A DNA stretch of 64,000 bases from contig OZ231127.1 in the NCBI GenBank assembly GCA_965153355.1, forward strand, positions 10,416,001 to 10,480,000. Direction: 5' to 3'. Shown here in pieces: positions 20,194 through 32,233 of the stretch; within the stretch, counting starts at the first letter, position 1, and each line of letters starts with the position of its first letter. Origin of the DNA: Flaccisagitta enflata (lineage: Eukaryota; Chaetognatha; Sagittoidea; Aphragmophora). A program made the translations under genes and the position numbers. A model generated the notes under the pieces. That model had not been told where the DNA came from. It saw nothing but the letters and a program-made list of their open reading frames with translations, and ran no database searches.

Positions 20194-23100
20194 GTGTGTG
20201 TGTGTTTCTGTCTGTCTGTCTCTCGATCTCTCTCGACCCCTCTCTCTCCCCCTCTCTCTCCCCCTCTCGATCTCTCTCTCGATCTCTCTCTCCCCCTCTC
20301 TCTCCCCCTCTCTCTCCCCCTCTCTCTCCCCCTCTCGATCTCTCGCTCTCGATCTCTCTCTCGATCTCTCTCTTGCAGAATAGATAAATGGTTGATGATA
20401 GAGAGAAATTAGGCGGGTGAATGAAACGGAATTTGCCGCAGTTTTACGATACCCGAAAATGTATGATGTCGGAGAGAAAGAAAGTTGCCTTCTATATATG
20501 AAGCAAAATACGAATAGAGAACGTGCTAAATGATTTCATCATGCCATTGTTTTAAATTTGTTGGTTTCAGGCGAGGATTTGTCTGGGTTCAATCCTTTGG
20601 ACGTGTTGGCTTCGGCAGCTTTGGCTTCTCGGAAGGAACCGACTTTTGTTCGACCTTCGACACCCCCTCAAACGAAGCCGCCACTAACGAATCGATCATC
20701 GCCGTCAGAAGTGCCGCCAGTTCATCCCGCATCATCTATGACGCCGCCACAAACGAGTCAATCATCATCGTCTGAGGCGCCGCCAGTCGATCCTGCATCA
20801 CACGCGGCTGTTTCTACTACTTCGACCACAGATTCATCCAATCGTCAAACGGGCGCTCTGAATCTTTTGATGTTAGCCAATAGCTCGAGTGACGCTGGTG
20901 CGTTATCCGCAACCACAACAACAGCATCAGCAACAACAACAACGGCATCAACATCGATGGCAGATCCAGCCGTGACTCTTCTCCCTTCTTCCACTTTACC
21001 AGTACCACAGGACAAGCCCCCAACGCAACAGACGCGCGACCCGGACAAAGATGAGGAGGAGAAGTTCACACTTGCGTCCCAAAGCGACTCTGTAAAGGCT
21101 GACAATAAGCTTACATCGCCGCCTCCGTCTCGAAGCGACCCTAAAAAAGACGACGAAAATCACACGCCTGCGGCAACTCAAAGCGACGTGTCTCTAAACT
21201 CGGAAGAACATGAGACGAAAAAGATCGATGTCGTGAAGACGTCGGAACATCAAAAACCCGCCAAAACGCGCGTGGAAGATGAGGAGGAAGAGGAGGGGGA
21301 GAGGAAACTGACGATCGACGAAAGTCCCAAAACTGCGGAGGATGATGATGAGCCGAACGAACTGGTCGATGACAAGCCGAGCGAACTGGTCGATGACAAG
21401 CTGAGCGAACTGGACGAAGACAAGCCGATTGAACTTGTCTGCGAATCGGGGAAATTGGGTCTTCCAAAGGAGGCCAAAATGAAACCAACGGTGACCAGAA
21501 CTGACATCGGACAAACTGTCGATGTTCGTGTTGAGCAGATGGAAGAGGCTTCTTCGTGTTTAGAAACTGCGGTGACGACGAAGGTGTCAAAGGACAAGGA
21601 CGAGCTTGAGTTGTCAGTGGAGGAACCATCGAAGAGTGAAGATGGTACTTCCGAGTTAACAGTAGATGGCTTTGACGGTGACTCCGAAGGTCAAATACGG
21701 TCAACGGCAGATGGTGAAGCTTCCGTCGACCAGCCACCCACCACTGATCGTCAGATGGAAACCGCAAAGTCGTTGCCAAAAGGTGATGACGTTGTATCAA
21801 CGGACACCTCGGACGGTGGTGTCGCCAATGCAGTCGTTGCGCCACCCTCCAATGTAGTCGTGGCGCCACCATCCTCCAATGTAGTTGTGGCGACACCCCT
21901 CATTGCAGTTGTAACGCCACCATCCTCCAATGTAGTTGTGGCGCCACCATCCTCCAGTGTAGTTGTGGCGCCACCTTCCATTGCAGTTGCGGCGCCACCA
22001 TCCTCCAGTGTCGATGGCATCGCCACTGCGGAAATGACGTTGCTCGACTCCGCTTCGTTCCGCGAGAAAGACATCGCCAGTAATGAGGTTACGAATGAAG
22101 ACAACAATTTCACTTTCTTCTCCATGACATTTGATTCTTTTGCCGTGACGGAACCGAGTGGCTCCACGACGCAGTCGAGCAACGTCGCCGTTGCGAGTAG
22201 AAACTCTCCGTCGGACGTCAACGTGTCCACGGCACCAACATCTTTGTCCACGGCGGCAACGTCTTCCTCCTTGACATCGGATTCCGAACCAAGCGGTTCT
22301 CGCGCCGAAATTATTTCCAAATCCACTACCACGCCTTTCTCCACACCCTCTTCCTTATCCAGTTGTATTTCCAGCGCTGTATCCAGTAACAACCCTTTGT
22401 CCGCCGCATCCAGTTACACCATCGCGTCTGCTGCATCCAGTTACACCATCGCGTCCGCCACATCCAGATACACCATCGCGTCCGCCACATCCAGAGCCTC
22501 TTCCGCATCCATTTCCAACCCTTCATTCTCCGAATCGTCCAGTTGCTCCATCGCGTCCGCTTCCGCATCTCCTTCAGTCCGCGCGAGTTTAGGTTCCTGT
22601 CAAAACCCTTCCGTCTCCACGAGTTCTGTACCTATTTCCACTTCCTCCTCCGTGGGCGTCAAATCCACGACGTTTGCTCCATCCTCTTCATCATCCTCCG
22701 CTTCTGAAGAATCCGCCTCGGACATGTCTTTCACACTCTGTTCTAATAAAGAGTCCAACAAAAGTCTACGCTGTTCTTCTTCTTCCTTCTTCAAAGGCGC
22801 CCCGCCACAAACTTACTCCCGGACAAAACGCGTCCGACCGGCGTCCATTTCCGGCGGCGCTGTTACGACGCCTCCCTTTTCTCCGCCGCTGACGCCGTCT
22901 AGATCGCCGTTAATCAGCGCCGCGCCATCGGCGGCGCCTTTGACGCTGCCGTCGGCGTCTTTGTCATTGACGGCGGAAGAGCTCAACATTCCTCCGCCGG
23001 AGATTCCCCTCGATCATCGTCGGCATTCAGTTTTAGGCGGAGCAGACACGAATGACGACGTCGACTATCACGATCCGTCTGTTGGTGGAGTCTCTCATCA

Positions 23101-26100
23101 ACCGGAACAACCCGTTCTCTCTATAGACTTGACCGCGACAGACGAAGATTCAACCGAAGATGAAGATGACAAAAAAGGAGGAAGGATCAACGCGGCGATA
23201 TTGTCGACGTCGGAAGTTCCGACCAGAGTTTCCACGCGTCTGTCTGGACCGGAAGCGGGAGATGTTGAAGGCGTGGTTCCATTGTTAGTTGGCTCGCCAG
23301 CTTTACTTTCCTCGCGTGAAGGTTCCAACTTGTCTAATAAAACTCTGGAATCACGGGTCGACTCTGAATCGTCTCGAGCGAATCCCTCTGAAGCGAATGA
23401 AACAACGGCGACGACAACGGCTGCGGTGGCGACGACGACGACAAAAATCGTTATATCCGAAACCACTTTACCAACTGAGGAGTCATCTTTCGCTACATGT
23501 ACCGATTCTCTTTCCTCGACGACGACGTCACAAACCTCCAATTGTCTCTCCACTTCCGTCACTCGAGTCGATGAGAAAGCTACAAAGAATCAGTCCTGTG
23601 ATGATACCGAAATTCGTCAAGATCGATCGACTTCCGGTCGCGAAAATGCCGCGAATGAAACAATCCACGTGATTAGCAGCGACGACGACGAACCCGCGAA
23701 TGTTAACAACAACAACAACAACCGCGATATAATTCACGTGATCAGCAGTGACGACGATAGCGATGTCAAAGATCGCGTTGAAACTCCGCTGAAGGTGCCG
23801 TCATTATCGTCGTCGTTGTCATTATTATCAAAGCCGGGCATCGTCGCTCCTACGGCCAACATTGAAGCTGATAAAAGCGCCATTGTTCACGCCGATAACG
23901 ACGCTGTCGCAGCAACAACAACAACAACGGCGTCGACGACAAGAGCAACAACAGCAACGGCGTCGACGACGATGATGATCCCAACTTGTGAGATTTTGAG
24001 CGCCGCGATGGCATCCGCTGACATCCCATCCGACAATAATGAGGTGCCAACGGATGCTGGGGCCAACAATAACGAGGTGCCAACGGATGATGGGGGCAAG
24101 GGTGATGATGTGGAGGAGATGGAGATGAGGCCTAGAAGGAAGGATGTGGAGGATGATCATCTACAGAAAACGGACTTTGCGTCTATTGCGGGCGCTCCAT
24201 CAAGAGATGTTGTTACGCCGGAACAACAGCAACAGCAACAACAAAAACAGCCTCTATCGACTTTGAAGGAAGGACTGAAACAAATGCCTCAAGATGTGAT
24301 CCCCATTTCGGGCACGGCATTCGAGTCGTCGCTGGATACAACTCTCTCGAATAAGACCACCGACCATAAACAATCGCCACAACTGCAACAACCACAACCA
24401 CCACCACCACAACCCCTCCCTTTGTCTGGTGAAACGAAAGTGCTTCGCCTTATACGAGGAGAACATGGACTCGTACGAATTACGGCGCTGCCGTCATCGG
24501 CAGTGGCGTCGTGTCCTTCGTCGTCGGCGTCTTCTTCATCTTCGTCGGCGTCACTGCTCGCCGCTTCCTTAGCCAGTGATAAGATCTCCAGTGATACGGG
24601 GACTGACAGTAACAATAGCAGAATGCGTATTTTGGTGCCTTCGTCTATGATCGCCAACGCTATCGCTTCTGCTTCCGGCTCCGGCTCCGGTTCCGCTTCC
24701 TCGCCTGTCTCGACGGCAAAAACAATTTCTCTGCTAACAAATCGGGTTTCGGATGGAGGGACTGATCATCATCAGCCCAAGACGTCCACACAACGGCCCA
24801 AACAACCTACTGTGATTAAGGTGAGCGTTACAACATTTTCTTGATGCTTCGTAACCCTGTTGACTGAGTATTGAGCGAATCGATTGTTTCATTCATTCTA
24901 ATGTTGACTCAATCTGAATTTCATTGTTTCGATCGCTCAATCATCGATTCATACTACCATTGATTCATTCATGTATGCGGCCATTATATTCATCCAATTA
25001 TATACACACGCACGTTGAATACAACGTGAAGATTACGGAAAAGGTATAGCACCCCCCCTTGCAGCTCATGTTGCCATAGCCACATGGTCGTGTATGGTAT
25101 CATTCAATAGGTTATCTCAATACAATTTACGCCACCGACGTGAATTTTGAATTTCGCCTCCGTTCAAGAGATATTCGCTTCAAAAGGCAGATTTTTTGAC
25201 TTCCAAGGGGGTGTGCGCCGCCAATGTTTGGGGTAGAATTCCTCAAGAGGGGGAGCGAAATTAAAAAATCGCCGCGGTGGCGTAAATTGTATTGTAACAA
25301 GCTGCAGAATGATACCTCATATGACCCCGTGGAAGTTTTGTCATAAGCTGTAGGTAGGGGTGCTAACCGATTTTTACGTTTTTTGTAATCTTCACGTTGT
25401 ATTACGCGTGGAAGTGAAGTCATCCAATTGTTCGTTTGTCCATTCCGTCATCCTTTATTTATTCTGTTGTTCATTGTTTTATAAATCTGTTCTTTAGTTG
25501 TTTCATTCCGTCGTTGGTTGGTTCATTCATGTTGTCGTTTGTTGTAATTATTCCACCATTCATTCATTCATTCATTCATTCATTCATTCATTCATTGTGT
25601 TGTTCCTGTATTCGTTGTTTTATTCATTTAATTCTGTTGTTCGTTCAGAGTCCTGTCTTTCATTCATTCAATCCTGTCGTCAACTTCGACTGTCGTTCAT
25701 TTATTCTATGGTTCTTTCGTCCCATTGCTTGTTCCTTTTGGTGTTTGTGCTTTTATTCCACTTTAACTGTTATTTGCTTTACTCGAGCGGTGTTGTTTAA
25801 CTTTGTTTTATTCTATATTGTTGTTTTATTTTGTTGCTTTTATTCCACTTGTTCTGTTATTTGCTTTACTCGAGCGGTGTTGTTTTATTTTGTTTGTTAT
25901 TGTTGTTGTTGTTGTTGTTGTTCTTGCCGACAGATGCGTTCCGTGAAAACTTTCGTCTAAGTCAGCTAGCGTCCAGCGCCAGTAGATAAGCGGCCAGCGC
26001 TAATCGATGATTGTAATAAAGTCAGAAGAGGAGGATAGAGTGATAGAAAAATTTGATGCAGGGAAGAAGCCAGAGTGGACACTGAGAGGAAAGTAGAGAA

Positions 26101-29100
26101 CAGAGTCAGGTGAGTCAGGAGAGTCAGGAGGCTCAGGAGGAGGACCGGGAGGCAATTAGGGCCACGGGGCTTTCGAGAGCCACTTTTGGGGTGATTGAGA
26201 GCTTTGCAGGGACCACCAAACCATATAAGATTTTGTCGCTTCTACCATCATAAAAATCATTCTTCTCCTCCGGCTCAGTCTCTTTCAGACTCTTTGGTCT
26301 GAAAGAGGTCCTCCTTCTCTTTAAAACCGAAATTGTGAGATCTCCGGGAGGAGGAGGTTCGGGGGGAGGAAGGGGGGGGGGGGGAAGGTCAGGAGAGAGG
26401 TCAAGAGAGGGAAGGAAGGACGCCGCCGCGATTGGTTTGTGCAAGAGTAAATTTTGTTTGGTTGTTCATTCTGTCAATCCTTCATTCTCTATTTCATTCA
26501 TCTCATTCTTTCGTGGTTGCATTCTTTTGCTCATTCTATAGTTCGTTCGTGATTGCATTCCTTTGCTCATTCTATAGTTTATTCTCAAAAGTTTGACCCT
26601 GATTCTGTTTCTTTCTCATTTCTCTCCAGTTGATGGATGCAGATGGTCGCCCTTCGTCCCCTTCTATCGCGTCATCGGCGTCCTCTTCCTCCTCCTCTTC
26701 CTCCTCCTCTTTCACTTCCTCCTCTGCTTTTGTCCCTTCATCCTCGAACTTGCCAACATACTCTGTGCGACTTACCTCATCCGACGTTCGGTTATCATCG
26801 TCAGATATTCGGTTATCCGCCTCGGACGTTCGGTTATCCTCTCCTTTCTCTTCGACGATGAACAGTTCCGCGCGCGGTTTCGTTAATCAAACTGCGTCTA
26901 GTTCTTCGTTTACATCGACGTCAACGAGAACAGCAACGTCAACAACAACATTAACAACAACAACTTCGTCGACTAAGAAGAAACAAAGGACGACCAAGAA
27001 AAGAGAAAGCGAGCTGTCCAAGCAGAAATACGCCGTCAGGAACAACGACGCCCTCTTTCAAAGCGGCGTCGTGTATGGAAGTGGCGCCGGAAGTAGCAAT
27101 GTCAAAAGTCGAAGCGCGACGCCGAATCACAGTCGCAGTTCGACGCCGACGCCGATTCTCTCTAACAGCGCCGCGGCGTCGGAATTGAACGCCGCCATCG
27201 CCTCGATCGATCCACAATGGACGCCATTCGGATCCAAGCCATCGGAACTTTATAATTACATGAACAATAATAATAACAACAACAATAACAATGATAGCGA
27301 CACCAGTCGGGTTACGACGGGGCGGATGGAAGACGGCCTGAAAGACGCTGGGCGGCGGGATGACAACGCCGACGCCAATGGAAGGTAGAATTTCTCTGGA
27401 GCATCTGAAATAATGAACCTCACTCTTTTAATTGTTTTATTTACCTTCGATTAATTTGTTTTCCTAATATGGCTAATCAAAATACATGTCTGAATAGGTT
27501 ATCTAATAAGAATTCGTTGAGTATTTTTTTCTCTTTTCAGCTTAAGGAGTGATAGACTTTTCTAGTTTACAATAAAAAAAAATGATTTTGAAAAAAAATC
27601 AAATCTGGCTAAGACTTCGACAATAAAAACTTCACCTAAGCAACAAGTGTTCTGAGAATTCTCCTATGATTGCCTAGACAAGATTTTTGTGGTTTACAGT
27701 GTGATTCATGTGTTGTGTTTTTTGTATGATTTTGTTTCGCAGTCGACGGGATAGTCACACTTTCGATCACGCGTACGGCATTCCTCGTCCCGTTCCCGTA
27801 AGCAACGCCGGCGGAGCTCCTTCCATCGGCGCCGCTGTTGGTGGAGTAAGTGGCGCCGGCGCTGGCAGTGTCCTTGACGGCGGCGCCAGTGGAAACGGAG
27901 GTGGTGCAGCGAGCGGTCCATCGAGTGGTCAATCGAGTGGTCCATCAAGTGGTCCATCAAGCGGTCTATCGAGTGGTCCATCGAGTGGTCCATCAAGCTG
28001 TCTATCGAATCATTCTCCAGACGAGCAGGAAAAAAGTCGAACGGGAAAAGCCTCCGAGTCTATGGAACAACAACAACCCTCGACGACAGAATGCGTGGAC
28101 GAGGAGGAGTACAAAAAGCCGGTTGGTTACTTTGCAACGAATTACTATTGTATTCTGTGATTCTTTGCCAATTTTTCAGTGCATCCACTACGTCGACCTT
28201 TCCATTGATATCATACCATTTTCACTGTGAATCTGAAATTTACTTTTCAAATGTGAATTGAAACAAAGACGAGTTACTCTTTAGTCTTTACTCTATCATA
28301 AACCTATGTTATTATAGGTAAAAGAGCTGGTTGATTGACCGATTCTTATTAATGTCATCTTCAATTTTAGGTATTGAAGACGATTGATCAATTTATAAAT
28401 TGATTGATTTTTTTTTGCCATCTCCAATCTTAGGTAAAAAAGATAATTGATCGAGAGAAGATCCCAAATTGGACTCTCGTTGATCACGAGTACAGCATCA
28501 GGCCCGATTTCCAAGGTATCCTTTAATTTCGTTATGGTTGACTGCCTGAAAATTGTTGCAAACTCGACTGGTTTCTTTGCCTCTGTTCTTCAGCTTCTTC
28601 TGTTCTTCAGCTGCTTCTGTTCTTCAGCTGTATCTGTTCTTCTGATCCTCTTGTCTTTCTGTTTTTCCGCTCTTTTCTTGCTGTTCCTCCTCTCTATCTT
28701 TCCCTCCGAATTTTCAATATTACAAAAACGTCTGAGGTGTCGATGTAAGAATGTGTGAAAAACATAAGCACTACTTCTGTAGTGATGAATATTAACAACG
28801 CTGATTTACGTTTTTGACCTTTTTTTTTTAAGGCGACTCGATTATCTACTTTCGGGATGAAGAGAAAAGTGGATGCGCGAGATCGAGAGGAATATCAGAT
28901 GAATGTCCGGACCAACTCGGAGAGAGAATCAAAGTCAAAGGCAAAAAGAGACAGGTGAGGAATATCGGATGAATGTCCAGATTAACTAGGGGGAAGTATC
29001 AAAGTCAAAGGCAAAAAGAGACAGGTGAGGAATATCAGATCAATGTCCGGACCAACTAGAGGAAAGAACAACAGTCAAAGGCAAAAAGAGACAGGTGAGG

Positions 29101-32100
29101 AATATTGGATGAATGTCTGGACCAACTAGGGGAAAGAATAAAAGTCAAAGGCAAAAAGAGACAGGTGAGGAATATCAGATGAATGTCCGGACCAACTCGG
29201 AGAAAGAATCAAAGTCAAAGGCAAAAAGAGACAGGTGAGGAATATCAGATGAATGTCCGAACCAACTAGTGGAAAGAATAAAAGTCAAAGGCAAAAGAGA
29301 GAGGTAAGGAATATCAGATGAATGTCCAAACCAACTCGGAAAAAGAATCAAAGTCAAAGGTAAAAAGAGACAGGTGAGGAATATTGGATGAATGTCTGGA
29401 CTCAGAGAAAGAATCAAAGTCAAAGGTAAAAAAAGACAGGTGAGGAATATTGGATGAATGTCTGGACTCGGGGAAAGAATCAAAGTCAAAGGTAAAAAGA
29501 GACCGGTGAGGAATATTGGATAAATGTCTGGACTCGGAGAAAGAATCAAAGTCAAAGGTAAAAAGAGACAGGTGAGGAATATTGGATGAATGTCTGGACT
29601 CGGAGAAAGAATCAAAGTCAAAGGTAAAAAGAGACAGGTGAGGAATATTGGATGAATGTCTGGACTCGGAGAAAGAATCAAAGTCAAAGGCAAAAAGAGA
29701 CAGGTGAGGAATATCATATGAATGTCTGAATCAACTTGGAGAAAGAATCTAAGTCAAAGGCAAAAAAAGACAGGTGAGGAATATCGGATGAATGTCCAGA
29801 CCAACTAGGGGAACAAATCAAAGTCAAAGGCAAAAAGAGACAGGTGAGGAATATCAGATGAATGTCCAGACCAACTAGGGGAACAAATCAAAGTCAAAGG
29901 CAAAAAGAGACAGGTGAGGAATATCAGATCAATGTCCAGACCAATTAGGGGAACGAATCAAAGTCAAAAGTAAAAAGAGACAGGTGAGGAATATTGGATG
30001 AATGTCTGGACTCGGAGAAAGAATCAAAGTCAAAGGTAAGAGACAGGTGAGGAATATTGGATGAATGTCTGGACTCGGAGAAAGAATCAAAGTCAAAGGT
30101 AAGAGACAGGTGAGGAATATTGGATGAATGTCTGGACTTTGAGAAAGAATCAAAGTCAAAGGTAAAAAGAGACAGGTGAGGAATATCAGATGAATGTCCA
30201 AACCAACTCGGAGAAAGAATCAAAGTCAAAGGCAAAAAGAGACAGGTGAGGAATATCGGATGAATGTCCGGACCAACTCGGAGAAAGAATCAAAGTCAAA
30301 GGCAAAAAGAGACAGGTGAGGAATATCGGATGAATGTCCAGACCAACTCGGAGAAAGAATCAAAGTCAAAGGCAAAAAGAGACAGGTGAGGAATATCGGA
30401 TGAATGTCCAGACCAACTCGGAGAAAGAATCAAAGTCAAAGGCAAAAAGAGACAGGTGAGGAATATCAGATGAATGTCCAGACCAACTCGGAGAAAGAAT
30501 CAAAGTCAAAGGCAAAAAGAGACAGGTGAGGAATATCGGATGAATGTCCGGACCAACTCGGAGAAAGAATCAAAGTCAAAGGCAAAAAGAGACAGGTGAG
30601 GAATATCGGATGAATGTCCTGACCAACTCGGAGAAAGAATCAAAGTCAAAGGCAAAAAGAGACAGGTGAGGAATATCGGATGAATGTCCCGACCAACTCG
30701 GAGAAAAAATCAAAGTCAAAGGCAAGAAGAGACAGGTGAGGAATATCGGATGAATGTCCGGACCAAGTTGGAGAAAGAAACAAAGTCAAAGGCAAAGAGA
30801 CAGGTGAGGAATATCGGATGAATGTCCAGACCAACTCGGAGAAAGAATCAAAGTCAAAGGCAAAAAGAGACAGGTGAGGAATATCGGATGAATGTCCGGA
30901 CCAACCCGGAAAAAGAATCAAGGTCAAAGGCAAAAAGAGACAGGTGCGGCTTGCTATTTTGTGATACTGGATACTATAGTTTGTCTGTATTCAATTTCAA
31001 GTTTTAAAGCGAGTGTTTTGTTGTTGACGTTGGTGATAAAAGTGCTTGGTCGATTTTCGTGTCGTGACGATGAGTTCATAGAAAATTTGAAACTCGGTTG
31101 CAATCTCTTACTCACTCATTTACTCAGTCTCGCACTCACTTTCGCACTAACTCACTCACGCACGCACACACGCAGCTGCATCATGGACGCGCTAAAGCCG
31201 CACCCACTGATTATGTTTTCTGATCTTTTGTCTTTCAGCCAACTGGAGCGAGTCGTGGTCGGCCGCGAAAAGTTCCGTCACACGCAGCATCAACATCATC
31301 GTCGACGACATCGGCGCAGCAGTTGTTCGACGACGAATCTGACGAGGATCTCGACGGCGTCGACGGAGTACCGGATGTGGAAGTCGACGAGGAGTTGGAG
31401 GGAAGCGCCGTCGAAGGAGGAGCAGGAGGCACCAAGAAAGAGGAAAAGTCGCAGCGAGAATACGACAAATTTACAACTTGGTTCACCAAATTCGCAGAGA
31501 AAAATGGCGCGAAACGAAGAAGGTGTGATGGCGTTGTTTTTGTTGTCGGTTTCGGATGTTGTTGCTGTTTTTGTTGTTGTTGTTATTGTTGTCGTTGCTA
31601 TTGTTGTTGTTTTTAGTGATGTTATTGTTCTTGTTTTTAGTGATGTTGTTGTTTTTAGTGTTGTTGTTGTTTTTAGTGTTGGTGTTGTTGTTTTTTGTGT
31701 TGTTTTTTGTGTTGTTGTTTTTAGTGTTGTTTTTAGTGTTGTTGTTGTTTTTAGTGTTGTTGTTTTTGGTGTTGTTTTTGGCGTTCTTGTTGGTGTTGTA
31801 CTTGCTGTTTTTGGTGTTTTATTTTGTGTGTTGTTGTTGTTGTCTTTGTTTTGTTTTTGTTGTTTTATCGTGTTGTTTTTGGTGTTGCTGGTGTTGTTTT
31901 TGGTGTTATTTTTGGTGATGATGGTATTGTGGTTTTTTGAAGTCGTTTTTAGTGTTCTCTCTGGTGGTTGCGTTTTTTTCTCTTTAGTTGCGGACACGCA
32001 ACTCTATAAGAGGCTTTATCCGTCCGTCCGTCCGTTGGTCCATCCGTCCGTCCGTCCGTTGGTCCATGGTGATCGAGTTGGAAAGTGTGAAAACGCGCAT

Positions 32101-32157
32101 TTCCGCCCCTGCCCACCTGTCCCCAACTGGTGTTGGCCGTGTATCCGGCCTTGTTTC

Positions 32158-32233
<76 letters not shown>

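Noticed and set aside
21141-21896. Antisense open frames over the large exons (also near 52899, 58407 and others)
   Set aside because: Shadows of GC-biased coding sequence on the plus strand; no motif or splice evidence of their own.
28885-30945. CRISPR-like array
   Set aside because: The repeats are contiguous 70-bp minisatellite units without spacers, in an animal intron.
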